From the NCBI GenBank assembly GCA_021462855.1, contig JAJTXQ010000020.1, positions 173,295 through 237,294 of the forward strand: a stretch of 64,000 nt of DNA. The letters are read 5' to 3'. Origin of the DNA: Dehalococcoidia bacterium (GTDB taxonomy: Bacteria; Chloroflexota; Dehalococcoidia; DSTF01; JACRBR01). The translations under genes were made by a program, and so were the position numbers. Of the stretch, positions 36,031 through 44,816 are shown piece by piece (positions within the stretch are counted from its first letter, which is position 1; each line of letters opens with the position of its first letter). The notes below the pieces were generated by a model. The model had not been told where the DNA came from and ran no database searches. It saw nothing but the letters and a program-made list of their open reading frames with translations.

Positions 36031-38823
36031 ATGGCAGCCCGACCACCCCGCACCCAGCCAGCCGGCCGAGACAGCACCGAGGGCGCGTACCGCGAGCACT
36101 TCAAGTTCGACAACGTCGCCTGGGGCAGTCACTGCATCGACTGCTACCCGGGCAACTGCCCGTACCGCGTGTACCTCCGCGACGGCAAGATCGCATTCGA
36201 GGAGCAGGCCGGCATCCTCCCCGTGATCGAGGAGGGCGTGCCGGATATGAACCCGATGGGCTGCCAGAAGGGCTCCGGCTGGAGCCGCACGCTCGACAGC
36301 CCGGAGCGCATCCGCTTCCCGCAGCGACGCGTCGGGCCGCGCGGGTCCGGCCAGTGGGAGCGCATCTCCTGGGATGAAGCGCTCGACGAGATCGCCGACG
36401 GGATCATCGACGCGATCCAGGAGATCGGGCCGCGGTCGCTGATCGCGCTGTCAGGCTGCAACATGAGCACGTTCGGCACGACCGGCCGCTCGCGCTTCTA
36501 CGATATGATCGGCGGCATCACCACCGACCCCAACGCCGAGATGAACGACTTCTCGCCGGGCCACTACCTCACGTACGGCAAGTTCGACCCGGTGAGCAGC
36601 ATCGACGACTGGTTCCACGCCGATGTCTTCTTCATCTGGTTCTCCAACCCGGCGTACACGCGCATCCCGCACCAGCATTACATCAACGAGGCGCGGTATC
36701 GCGGCGCCACGGTCATCACCGTCGCGCCCGACTACTCCCCTTCGGCGATGCACGCCGACTACTATCTGCCGGTCCGCCCCGGCACCGACGCGGCGCTCGC
36801 GCTCGCCATGGCGGCGACCATCGTCGAGGAAGGGCTGGTGCACTGGAACTTCGTGAAGGAGCAGACCGACCTTCCGCTGCTCGTGCGCGATGACACCGGC
36901 CACTTTCTCCGCGGCGACGCCCTCGCCGCCGATGGCCACCCCGAGCAGTTCTACTGGCTCGACGCGAAGACAGGGGCCGTCGTGCCCGCGCCGCGCGACA
37001 CGCTGGCGCTCGGCAAGGCCGACCCCGCGGTCGAAGGCAGCGTCGAAGTGACGCTGGCCGATGGGCGCCGCACGACGGCGCGCCCGGTATTCGCGCACGT
37101 CGTCGAGCGGCTCAAGGACTACACGCCCGAGAAGGCGCAGGCGATCTGCGGCATCGACGCGCGGACGATCCGCACCATCGCCCGCCTCATCGCGAAGGGG
37201 CGCACGAAGACCCTCGGCAGCCTCAACAACGCCGGCAAGTACTACCACGGCGACCTGATCGAGCGGGCGCAGATCCTGCTCCTCGCCCTCACGTCCAACT
37301 GGGGACGCAAAGGCACCGGCGTGCAGGCCTGGATCGTCGCGCTGTTCGATGGCTGGCTGATCGGCGCGGTCAAGCCCGCCGCCGGCCCCGAGATGATGAA
37401 GATCATCCACGACTCGTACCAGGCGTTCATCGCCGCCGTGAAGGCGGAAGACCCGACGATGACCGAGGAGATCGCGACGATCGAGTTCACGAAGCGCTCG
37501 GCGAACAACGGCGAGGCCGGCATGATCCCGCCGGCGTTCCTCTGGTACAACCACGCCGGGTACGACAAGAACTGGAACAACCCCGCGTGGAACGACCCGA
37601 CCATGCCACGCCGCTTCGACGACTACTACAACGAGGCGCTCGACAAGGGGTGGTGGGCCGGCACGCCGCGGCCCGAAACGGAGCCTCGCGTCTTCATCGA
37701 GTGCGGCGGCAACGCGCTGCGCCGCACCCGCGGCGGCCGCAAGATGCTGCTGGAGAACCTCTGGCCGCGGCTCAAGACGATCGTGACGATGGACTACCGC
37801 ATGAGCGCGACCGCGCTCGAATCGGACTACGTGCTGCCCATCGCCGCCCAGTACGAGAAAATCAGCTTCGGGTTCCCGAGCACGCACACGCTCAATCTCA
37901 CGTTCTGCGATCGCGTCGTGCCGCCGATCGAGGAGGCCAGGTCGGAGCTCGAGATCTTCGGGATGCTGAGCCAGGCGGTCACGCGCCGCGCGAAGGCACG
38001 CGAGTTCATCACCTACACCGACGAGAACGGCCTCGAACGGCGGCTCGATGACCTCTACCAGCGTTACACGCTCAACGGCGCGCTCACGACGGAGGATGAA
38101 TTCGCCGACGAGATGATCCGCGACACGGTCGTCACCGGCGCGCTGCCCGAAGGCTCGACGCTCGACACGATCCGCGAACGCGGCATCATCCGCTTCACCG
38201 GACTCGGCATCACCGCCAGGGCGCGCGGCCAGGCGACCGACATCGAGCCGGACAGCACCTTTGCGCCGTACCGCAACCACACCGAGAAGAAGTACCCGTA
38301 TCCCACGCTGACGCGCCGCGCGCAGTTCTACATCGACCATCCGTGGTTCCTCGAAGCAGACGAGCAGTTGCCGAAGCACAAGGATGCCCCGAAATCCGGC
38401 GGCGACTACCCGCTGCTCATCACGAGCGGCCACAACCGCTGGAGCATCCACTCCGCGAACATCGTCAACAAGCTCATGCTCGAGACGCACCGCGGCCAGC
38501 CGCACCTCATCATGAACCCGACCGATGCCACGAACCGCGGCATTGTCGACGAGGAAGTCGTCGAGGTCGTGAACGACATGGGCTCGTACCGCACGCCGGT
38601 GAAGATCTCGCCGTCGGCGCAGCCCGGGCAGATCATCATGTACAACGGCTGGGAGCCGTACCAGTTCCCGAACTGGAACGGCCCATCCGACATCGAGCCT
38701 GGCATGGTCAAGTGGCTGCACTTCGCGGGCGGCTACGGCCACCTGAAGTTCTGGGCCACGGAGTGGCAGCCGGCGTCGTTCTGCCGCGGCACGCGCGCCG
38801 ACGTGCGAAAGGTCGCCGGCTAG
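36031..38823 (+). CDS. Molybdopterin oxidoreductase, DMSO reductase family, paralogue of upstream gene
   Basis: A 930-residue paralogue of the preceding protein, starting 22 bases after it with GGAGG upstream. Cluster ligands are Cys35, Cys38, Cys43 and Cys78 (C-x2-C-x4-C-x34-C), a different early spacing from its neighbour but the same C-x34-C. EMNDFSPGHYLTYG supplies Asp173 as the likely Mo ligand. Shared blocks include ERISWDEAL, NPAYTRIPHQHYINEARYRGA, VKEQTDLP and NGWEPYQFPNW. No twin-arginine signal. It ends 4 bases inside the convergent flavoprotein gene. Two catalytic-type subunits in one operon without electron-transfer partners suggest either a heterodimer or two enzymes with related substrates. 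Confidence 0.92.
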   Translation: MAARPPRTQPAGRDSTEGAYREHFKFDNVAWGSHCIDCYPGNCPYRVYLRDGKIAFEEQAGILPVIEEGVPDMNPMGCQKGSGWSRTLDSPERIRFPQRRVGPRGSGQWERISWDEALDEIADGIIDAIQEIGPRSLIALSGCNMSTFGTTGRSRFYDMIGGITTDPNAEMNDFSPGHYLTYGKFDPVSSIDDWFHADVFFIWFSNPAYTRIPHQHYINEARYRGATVITVAPDYSPSAMHADYYLPVRPGTDAALALAMAATIVEEGLVHWNFVKEQTDLPLLVRDDTGHFLRGDALAADGHPEQFYWLDAKTGAVVPAPRDTLALGKADPAVEGSVEVTLADGRRTTARPVFAHVVERLKDYTPEKAQAICGIDARTIRTIARLIAKGRTKTLGSLNNAGKYYHGDLIERAQILLLALTSNWGRKGTGVQAWIVALFDGWLIGAVKPAAGPEMMKIIHDSYQAFIAAVKAEDPTMTEEIATIEFTKRSANNGEAGMIPPAFLWYNHAGYDKNWNNPAWNDPTMPRRFDDYYNEALDKGWWAGTPRPETEPRVFIECGGNALRRTRGGRKMLLENLWPRLKTIVTMDYRMSATALESDYVLPIAAQYEKISFGFPSTHTLNLTFCDRVVPPIEEARSELEIFGMLSQAVTRRAKAREFITYTDENGLERRLDDLYQRYTLNGALTTEDEFADEMIRDTVVTGALPEGSTLDTIRERGIIRFTGLGITARARGQATDIEPDSTFAPYRNHTEKKYPYPTLTRRAQFYIDHPWFLEADEQLPKHKDAPKSGGDYPLLITSGHNRWSIHSANIVNKLMLETHRGQPHLIMNPTDATNRGIVDEEVVEVVNDMGSYRTPVKISPSAQPGQIIMYNGWEPYQFPNWNGPSDIEPGMVKWLHFAGGYGHLKFWATEWQPASFCRGTRADVRKVAG

Positions 38824-40439
38824 GCCCCGGCCCGCGCCGCCGCATCGCGCCCGGCGATGTAACCGAACGTCAGGGCAACACCGATCGTGCAGCCCGCGCC
38901 GAAGTAGCCCGCGCCCGAGGCCGGAGCGCTCGCGTTGCCCGCGGCGTACAGTCCGGCGATCGCTTCGCCGCGCGCGCTCATCACCCGCGCGCGCACGTCG
39001 GTGCGCGGGCCGCCCTTCGTGCCGAGCGTGCCGGCGTGCACCGGCAGCGCGTAGAACGGCGGCTGCTCGATGGTCCCCAGCGTGCGATCAGGAGCGTACA
39101 CGTCGCCCATCTGCGAGTCGCGCCCGAAGTCGGGATCGCCGCCCGCGCGCACGTGTTCGTTCCAGCGATCGACCGTCGCGCGCAGCCCTGCCGGATCGAT
39201 CCCCGCTTTCTCCGCCAGTTCCTCCAGCGTGTCGCCGCGCAGCAGCCAGTCCGGGTCGGGGCTTCCCGGCAACACGAGCAGGATCGGGTACGCCGCGCGA
39301 AACTGCCCGTCGAGGATCGACCACGCAGGCTGGTTGCGATATCCGGCGGTGTTCGGGTCGACCTCGTAGAACGCCTTGTTCAGGTCGTTGTACGCCGCCG
39401 CCTCGTTCGCAAACCGCCGCCCGCGCGCGTTGACGATGATCGAATGCGGGCACATGCGCTCGGCGATGACGAGGCGCGAGAGCGGCGCGTTGTCGTACGT
39501 TTCGCCGGGCATGCACGCCGCCGGCGTGCCCCAGACGTCGTACATGTTCGACAGCTCGGCGCCGGCATCCATCGCCATCCGCAACGCGTCGCCCTCGTTG
39601 CCCGGCGGCGAGATTGGCAATGCGCGCGGCCCCGGCAGGAATCGCGCCTGGTACTCCTCGTTCCACTCGAACCCGCCGGATGCGAGCACCACTCCGCCGC
39701 GCGCAGCAATGTCCACCGGGCTGCCATCCTGCTCGGCTTCGATGCCCGTGACTGCGCCGTCGCGCATCGCCAGCCGCATCGCGCGAGCGCCGAGCATAAT
39801 CGGGATCTCGCGGTCGAGCACACCCTTCAGCAACTGCCCTACCATCGCCCCGCCGCCCGCGACGAGCCCGTCGCGCATCCGCTGCCCCACGAGTTCCACC
39901 GGCAGCGCCGATGGCCGGATCTGCACGGCGTAGTCGAAGATCAGCTCCTGCAGCGTCAGCGGCACGACGAACAGCGATGGCTTACGCAGCCGCTCGCGCC
40001 ACCCGCCGAGTTCGTTCGTGTCGAACAGCGCCGGCTCGACGCTGCGTGCGCCGGGCTTACCGCCGGGCAGGCTCGCGTGGTAGTCCGGCATCATCAGCGA
40101 CACCATGCGCAGCGGCGTCCGTTCCTCCAGGTACGCCAGCGCCTCGCGGCCGGTGTCCACGAACGTCTCGAGCATCTCCGGAGACGATTTGCCAAGCGCG
40201 AGCCGCGTGCAGTAGCGCAGCGCCTCATCTCGCGAGTCGTCGATGCCGGCCGCCGCCATGTGGTGGTTCATCGGGATCCAGGCGACGCCGCCGGACACCG
40301 CCGTCGTCCCGCCGATCACCCCCGCCCGCTCGATAAGCCGCACGCGCGCGCCCGCGTCATGCGCCGCGATCGCCGCCGCCAGCCCCGCTGCGCCGCTGCC
40401 CACCACCGCGACATCCGCGTCAATCCGTTCGGACATCAT
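38820..40439 (-). CDS. FAD-dependent oxidoreductase, 3-ketosteroid delta1-dehydrogenase/fumarate reductase flavoprotein family
   Basis: A 539-residue flavoprotein. DADVAVVGSGAAGLAAAIAA is the Rossmann dinucleotide site and VIGGTTAVSGGVAWIPMNH follows. GTLGTKGGPRTDVRARVM and GLYAAGNASAPASGAGYFGAGCTIGVALTFGYIAGRDAA match the C-terminal FAD-binding end of KstD-like proteins. The start is at tandem ATGs (40439 and 40436) behind GGAAGGCGG; the longer frame has no family likeness. It would insert a double bond next to a keto group or reduce one. It is convergent with the Mo oxidoreductase pair (4-base overlap). Steroid specificity is an inference from the family. Confidence 0.9.
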   Translation of the reverse strand: MMSERIDADVAVVGSGAAGLAAAIAAHDAGARVRLIERAGVIGGTTAVSGGVAWIPMNHHMAAAGIDDSRDEALRYCTRLALGKSSPEMLETFVDTGREALAYLEERTPLRMVSLMMPDYHASLPGGKPGARSVEPALFDTNELGGWRERLRKPSLFVVPLTLQELIFDYAVQIRPSALPVELVGQRMRDGLVAGGGAMVGQLLKGVLDREIPIMLGARAMRLAMRDGAVTGIEAEQDGSPVDIAARGGVVLASGGFEWNEEYQARFLPGPRALPISPPGNEGDALRMAMDAGAELSNMYDVWGTPAACMPGETYDNAPLSRLVIAERMCPHSIIVNARGRRFANEAAAYNDLNKAFYEVDPNTAGYRNQPAWSILDGQFRAAYPILLVLPGSPDPDWLLRGDTLEELAEKAGIDPAGLRATVDRWNEHVRAGGDPDFGRDSQMGDVYAPDRTLGTIEQPPFYALPVHAGTLGTKGGPRTDVRARVMSARGEAIAGLYAAGNASAPASGAGYFGAGCTIGVALTFGYIAGRDAAARAGA

Positions 40440-40527
40440 CCCGCCTTCCGCTATGCGCGCAGCATTGACGCGCCGGCGCGCCGCGTCTGTCCAGCGCTGC
40501 CCGATGCGCGTGGGGGGAGCGCCGCCG

Positions 40528-41559
40528 TTACCAGCGCGCTTCGTGTTCCTCGGCCCAGCCGAACAGGTCACGCAGATCGATGGTCTCGCCGCCTTCCGTG
40601 GTGATGCGGCCTGAGTACGTGCCGAACATCTGGTGCGCCTCGGTGAAGAAGCTGTCGCGCCGTCCGCTCTGCGAGGACCGCTCGTACTCCGGCTCAAACG
40701 TCAGGTCGATGCGGTCGGTCACGGCGCTGCGCACGCGCCACGGGCGCATCCACGCCGGGCGGTCGTAGGCAAAGACCAGGTCTTCGCTGATCTTCGTCAA
40801 CCGGCCGTCAACGCACACACCGTTTTCCGTCATGCCGGTGCCATCGGTCCATTGACCGCCGAGGTTCAGTCCGACCGTGCGTCCACCCTGCACGCCCGAG
40901 GCCGCGCCCCAGTTCCACACCGTGTGCTCCGGCCACACGCCGCGCCCGTAGTCCAGGCACCCGAAGGCCGGCGACCCGAGCTCCATCAGCTCGTCGCCGA
41001 GCCGCACATAGCCCGATGCCGGGAGCGTGTTCTGCTTCGACGTGAACTGGAACACGTCGTCGGACCACGGGATGACCACGTTCAGCGTTTCGTGCCCGGC
41101 GGGCCTCCGCACGACGATATCCGCCTCAAGCGGCGCACCGCCGAAGTCCGCCGCCGTCACGCGGATCCGCGTACCCGCGCCTTCGTCGGTGAGCGCGACG
41201 CGCATGCGCTGGTTGTCGATGACCATATCGCCCGCGACATGCTCCGGGACCGCGATCGTGCCCGGCGCGACGACCGCCACCACATCGATGTGCCGCTTCG
41301 TGGCGCGGTGGAACAGGTAGGCGCCGCCGAGCTGCAGCCGCTCCACGTCCGCGATCGTCGCCGAGAACAGCAGGTCCTCGCTCGTCACCGCCCAGTAGTT
41401 CCACTTCTTGACGCGCAGCAGCGGCGGGCCGACGTTGCACCGATGCAGCGGATGCCGCGACCAGCCGACGGCCGCACGGTTCAGCCGCCCGCCCCCGCCG
41501 CACAGGTCAACCGGCGTGGTCAGCTCCCGCTCGTCGTACATGCTCGCGCTGTGCCCCAT
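40528..41559 (-). CDS. DUF2804 family protein
   Basis: A 343-residue protein recognisable as DUF2804 by VDLCGGGGRLNRAAVGWSRHPLHRCN near the N-terminus, VKKWNYWAVTSEDLLFSATIADVERLQLGGAYLF, and later GCLDYGRGVWPEHTVWNWGAASG and VNACVDGRL-like strands rich in Trp and Tyr. The family has a beta-rich fold related to lipocalin-like/carotenoid-hydratase-type proteins and no settled function. The ATG at 41559 is used because the upstream extension is Arg-rich and unlike the family; a second Met six residues on is possible. It is divergent from a CrtI-like gene, with a 116-base gap. Confidence 0.85.
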   Translation of the reverse strand: MGHSASMYDERELTTPVDLCGGGGRLNRAAVGWSRHPLHRCNVGPPLLRVKKWNYWAVTSEDLLFSATIADVERLQLGGAYLFHRATKRHIDVVAVVAPGTIAVPEHVAGDMVIDNQRMRVALTDEGAGTRIRVTAADFGGAPLEADIVVRRPAGHETLNVVIPWSDDVFQFTSKQNTLPASGYVRLGDELMELGSPAFGCLDYGRGVWPEHTVWNWGAASGVQGGRTVGLNLGGQWTDGTGMTENGVCVDGRLTKISEDLVFAYDRPAWMRPWRVRSAVTDRIDLTFEPEYERSSQSGRRDSFFTEAHQMFGTYSGRITTEGGETIDLRDLFGWAEEHEARW

Positions 41560-41675
41560 ACCGCGAGGATACGCGGCACCCACGCTGCGTGACAGCGGGG
41601 CTCCGCGCCGCGGCCACACGGCCCTTGCGCGCCACCGTGCGACGGCCGCACCTTCTCTCCATGGAGGACTTGCGC

Positions 41676-43310
41676 GTGGACACAAACTGGGATGTCATCG
41701 TGGTCGGCTCGGGGCTGGGCGGACTCACCGCGGGCGCGTACCTGGCGACGAACGGCAAGCGGGTGCTCGTGCTCGAGCATCATTATGTCGCGGGCGGCAA
41801 CTCGCACGTCTTCCGGCGCATGAAGAAGTTCGAGTTCGACGTCGGCGTGCACTACCTCGGCGACTGCGGCCCGGGTGGAGGCATCCCGACCATCCTCCAT
41901 GGCGTCGGTGTCGACTCCATCGAGTTCATCGAGATGGACCCCGACGGATTCGACACCGTCCTGTTCCCCGGACTCACCTTCAAGGTGCCGAAGGGATGGG
42001 ACCGCTACCGCGAGCGTCTCGTCGCCACGTTCCCGGACGACGAGACCGCCCTGCACCGCTGCCTCGATGTCCTGGAGAACGTCGTCGCCGAGATGGTCAG
42101 GGTGCGCCTGCCCGTCGAGCCCGCCGACGTCCCGCGGCTCGCGCGGGAGGCGCCGCACTTCTTGAAATGGGGACTGCGCCCGCTCAGCGACCTGTTCGAC
42201 GAGTGCGGCCTCGGCCAGAAGGCACGCGCCGTCCTCGTCGCCGAATCGGGCGACTACGCGTCACCGCCGTCCCGCGCGCCCGTGCTCCTGCACGCGGCGC
42301 TCATGGACCACTACCTGAAAGGCGCGTACTACCCGCGGGGAGGCGGCCAGGTGATCCCCGCCCGCCTCGTCGATGTCATCCGGGCGAACGGCGGTGAGGT
42401 GCGCACCCGCGCAACGGTCGAGCGCATCATCATCGAAGACGGGCGCGCATGCGGCGTGCGCCTCGCGGGCGGCGCGGAGTTCCGCGCGCCGGTCGTCGTC
42501 TCCAACGCCGACCTCAAGCGCACGTTCCTCGAACTCATCGGGCGCGAGCACGCCCCCGCCGAGATCGTCGAGAAGGTCGACGCGTATCGCATGGCGCTGC
42601 CGCTGTTCTGCGTCTACCTCGGCCTCGACATCGACCTGCGTGAGACGATGCCGAACACCAACTACTTGCTGTACGACACGTTCGATATCGAGGGCATGTA
42701 CGCGCAGTGCTATGAGGGAAAGGTGCCGCAGGAGCTCATGCTCTTCATCACCGTCGCCTCGGTGAAGGATCCGGAGACGGAAGCGATCGCGCCCAAGGGC
42801 TGCACGAGCATGGAGGTGATGACGATCGTCCCGCCGGACTACCGCCTCTGGGCGGTCGAAGACGGCCCTGCCCACGGCGAAAAGTACCATCGCAACCCCG
42901 ACTATCGCGCGTTCAAGGACCACCTCACCGAAGCGATGATCGACGGCGCTGAGCGCATCGTCCCGGGCCTGCGTGAGCACATCATCTGGAAGGAAGCTGC
43001 GTCACCGGTGACGCAGGAGCGGTACACACTCTCGACGGGCGGCACGTCATACGGCATCGAGATCGCGACCGACCAGTTCGGGCCGCACCGCCCGTCGCCT
43101 GCGACGGCGATCCCCGGCCTGTACCTCGCCGGCGCGAGCACGATGTACGGCCACGGCATCTCGGGCGCCATGCGCGGGGGCGTCGGCTGCGCGGCCGCCG
43201 TCCTGGGACGCGACCTGTTCGGCGAGGTCGGCGCGGGCGCCGTCTTTGGCGACCCGGCCCGCCTGACATCGGGCGGCCCCGATTGGGACCCGTGGGAGGC
43301 GAGCCGGTAG
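41676..43310 (+). CDS. NAD(P)/FAD-dependent oxidoreductase, phytoene desaturase/carotenoid isomerase (CrtI/CrtISO)-like
   Basis: A protein of about 544 residues. WDVIVVGSGLGGLTAGAYLATNGKRVLVLEHHYVAGG is the FAD-binding start, and LSTGGTSYGIEIATDQFGPHRPSPATAIPGLYLAGASTMYGHGISGAMRGG is the characteristic CrtI/retinol-saturase C-terminus. The GTG at 41676 has GGAGG 8 bases before it and is preferred to the ATG at 41661, which itself contains part of that site. Known relatives desaturate, isomerise or saturate polyenes. No phytoene synthase or other carotenoid gene is present, so a role on the cyclic or terpenoid substrate of this region is equally possible. Confidence 0.88.
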   Translation: MDTNWDVIVVGSGLGGLTAGAYLATNGKRVLVLEHHYVAGGNSHVFRRMKKFEFDVGVHYLGDCGPGGGIPTILHGVGVDSIEFIEMDPDGFDTVLFPGLTFKVPKGWDRYRERLVATFPDDETALHRCLDVLENVVAEMVRVRLPVEPADVPRLAREAPHFLKWGLRPLSDLFDECGLGQKARAVLVAESGDYASPPSRAPVLLHAALMDHYLKGAYYPRGGGQVIPARLVDVIRANGGEVRTRATVERIIIEDGRACGVRLAGGAEFRAPVVVSNADLKRTFLELIGREHAPAEIVEKVDAYRMALPLFCVYLGLDIDLRETMPNTNYLLYDTFDIEGMYAQCYEGKVPQELMLFITVASVKDPETEAIAPKGCTSMEVMTIVPPDYRLWAVEDGPAHGEKYHRNPDYRAFKDHLTEAMIDGAERIVPGLREHIIWKEAASPVTQERYTLSTGGTSYGIEIATDQFGPHRPSPATAIPGLYLAGASTMYGHGISGAMRGGVGCAAAVLGRDLFGEVGAGAVFGDPARLTSGGPDWDPWEASR

Positions 43311-43324
43311 CAGGTCGGTCCGTC

Positions 43325-43414
43325 GTGGCCGTGGGAGTGCTCGTCTTCAGCGGGCGCATGACGCAGCTGTCGGAGTGGATGACCGAGGCGTTCGGCACGG
43401 GCTTCGCGGTGTAG
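43325..43414 (+). pseudogene. Possible C-terminal remnant of a CcdA/DsbD-type membrane protein
   Basis: In the 120-base gap after the CrtI-like gene a short frame ends at TAG 43412 and reads VAVGVLVFSGRMTQLSEWMT then EAFGTGFAV. The hydrophobic stretch followed by SGRMTQLSEW resembles the last helix and tail of CcdA-type cytochrome c biogenesis proteins. No start, ribosome-binding site or upstream domain exists, so if the likeness is real it is a gene relic. The similarity is from memory and weak. Confidence 0.25.
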
Positions 43415-43430
43415 CGGTGCCGCGCGACCG

Positions 43431-44126
43431 TCAGACGGCGGCGAGCGCCTCTTCGTGCGCCGTCGCGCGCTCGTCCGCCGGCGCAGCCACGACCTCGAAG
43501 CCGGTCGCGTTGTTGTGACGCAGCGCGGCGAACGCGTCGCGCAGCGCGTAGTACGGCTGCGCGACGCGCCAGTACCACGTCCGCACCGCCTGCCGGTACG
43601 CCTGCTCGATCGCGCGGAAGTCGGCGTCGTAGCCGCGCGCCGCTTCCTTCACAGCGACGGCGAACACGGTGTGCGGCTTCTCTGCGTTGCCCTGCCAGCC
43701 GAACAGCGACGCGTCGAAGCAGCCGAAGATGTGCTTCATCGCCTCCGGCGTGAAGCGCCAGTAATCCGGACGGCAGTGGATGAACAGGTCCATCACCGTC
43801 GTCGCAATGACCACGCCGCCCGGCCGCAGCGCCCGGTGCACCTCCGCAACCGCGCGCTCCGGGTTCCGAACGTGCTCCAGCGTGTCGAGCAGCACCACGG
43901 TGCCGATGCTGCGATCGCCGAACGTCAGCCGCTCCAGGTCTTCGATGCGGTCGACGCCCGGGCCCGGCCGCACATCGCAGCCGATGTAGTGCTTGCCACC
44001 GAACAGCGGCCGCAGGTTCTCGATCGGCGCGCCGGTCACCTGGTACGATCCGAACTCCACGACCGGCTCCGGCAGGTCGACCGTCCGCGCTACGATCTCC
44101 GCGAGCGCTCGCGTGTTCTTACGCAT
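43431..44126 (-). CDS. Class I SAM-dependent methyltransferase
   Basis: A 231-residue methyltransferase. PVVEFGSYQVTG replaces the usual Gly-rich motif I, followed by GCDVRPGPGVDRIEDLERL, TVVLLDTLEHVRNPERAVAEVHRALRPGGVVIATTVMD (motifs IV-VI) and HCRPDYWRFTPEAMKHIF. This pattern is common in methyltransferases of cell-surface glycan and O-antigen clusters. It overlaps the next methyltransferase by 8 bases, downstream of two glycosyltransferases, suggesting a role in surface glycan modification. The substrate is not known. Confidence 0.9.
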   Translation of the reverse strand: MRKNTRALAEIVARTVDLPEPVVEFGSYQVTGAPIENLRPLFGGKHYIGCDVRPGPGVDRIEDLERLTFGDRSIGTVVLLDTLEHVRNPERAVAEVHRALRPGGVVIATTVMDLFIHCRPDYWRFTPEAMKHIFGCFDASLFGWQGNAEKPHTVFAVAVKEAARGYDADFRAIEQAYRQAVRTWYWRVAQPYYALRDAFAALRHNNATGFEVVAAPADERATAHEEALAAV

Positions 44127-44787
44127 GGCTGTCTCCCTTCGCCGCGACGGCGCGCCACAGGAACGGGAACGTCCGCGAGAGCGCGGCGCCGACCGGCCGC
44201 TGCCACCAGCGCAGCGGCGGCGTGTACCCCTCGATAGCGATGCGCTCGAAACCCGCATCCTCGAGCAGCCGCAGCAGCCCGACGCGGCTGAACGCGCGCA
44301 CGTGCGTGTAGTCGTCGTAGAAGTTCGCCGGGAACGGGTACAGCTGCGACCACTGCGTCGGCACGTAGGCGATAAACGTGCCGCCGGGCCGCAGCGTCCG
44401 CAGCATCTCCGACGCAAGATCGAGCGGCGCCTGCACGTGCTCCAGGACCTCCTTGAGCCGCACGACGTCGAGCGCGCCCGTCCCGAGCGGCAGGTGCTCA
44501 CCCGCCGCGCGCAGCACCGCCGCGCCGGAGCGCGCCGTCACGCGTGCCGACGCGCCGAACGCCTCGACGCCGATCGCATCGATCCCGGCGTTCGTGCACG
44601 CGCGGACGAACCCGCCGTTGCCGCAGCCGACATCGACCAGCGGCGTCGCGCGTCGCAGCATCCGCACGAGCGCGATATCGCGCGCGACGAGCGCATCCGG
44701 TTCGCGCAGACGCTCCCAGTACCGCTCGCGCGGCGGCGCCGCTGTGTCACCGGCGGCGTGCTCCATCTCGATGGTGAATGTGGTCAT
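44119..44787 (-). CDS. Class I SAM-dependent methyltransferase
   Basis: A 222-residue protein with motif I LVDVGCGNGGFVRAC near residue 50, IDAIGVEAFG, LDVVRLKEVLEHVQAPLDLASEMLRTLRPGGTFIAYVPTQW and a C-terminal ALSRTFPFLWRAV that may touch the membrane. The start at 44787 leaves 29 bases after the GT2 gene. It is a second, diverged methyltransferase in the glycosyltransferase cluster. The acceptor is unknown. Confidence 0.9.
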   Translation of the reverse strand: MTTFTIEMEHAAGDTAAPPRERYWERLREPDALVARDIALVRMLRRATPLVDVGCGNGGFVRACTNAGIDAIGVEAFGASARVTARSGAAVLRAAGEHLPLGTGALDVVRLKEVLEHVQAPLDLASEMLRTLRPGGTFIAYVPTQWSQLYPFPANFYDDYTHVRAFSRVGLLRLLEDAGFERIAIEGYTPPLRWWQRPVGAALSRTFPFLWRAVAAKGDSHA

Positions 44788-44816
44788 GGCCCGAATCCTT
44801 TCGGTTGCCCGGCGTC

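Noticed and set aside
33597..38742. Two long minus-strand frames (838 and 763 codons) opposite the Mo oxidoreductases
   Set aside because: Both are antisense shadows; the plus-strand frames carry FeS Cys motifs and Mo-binding segments, the minus frames have none.
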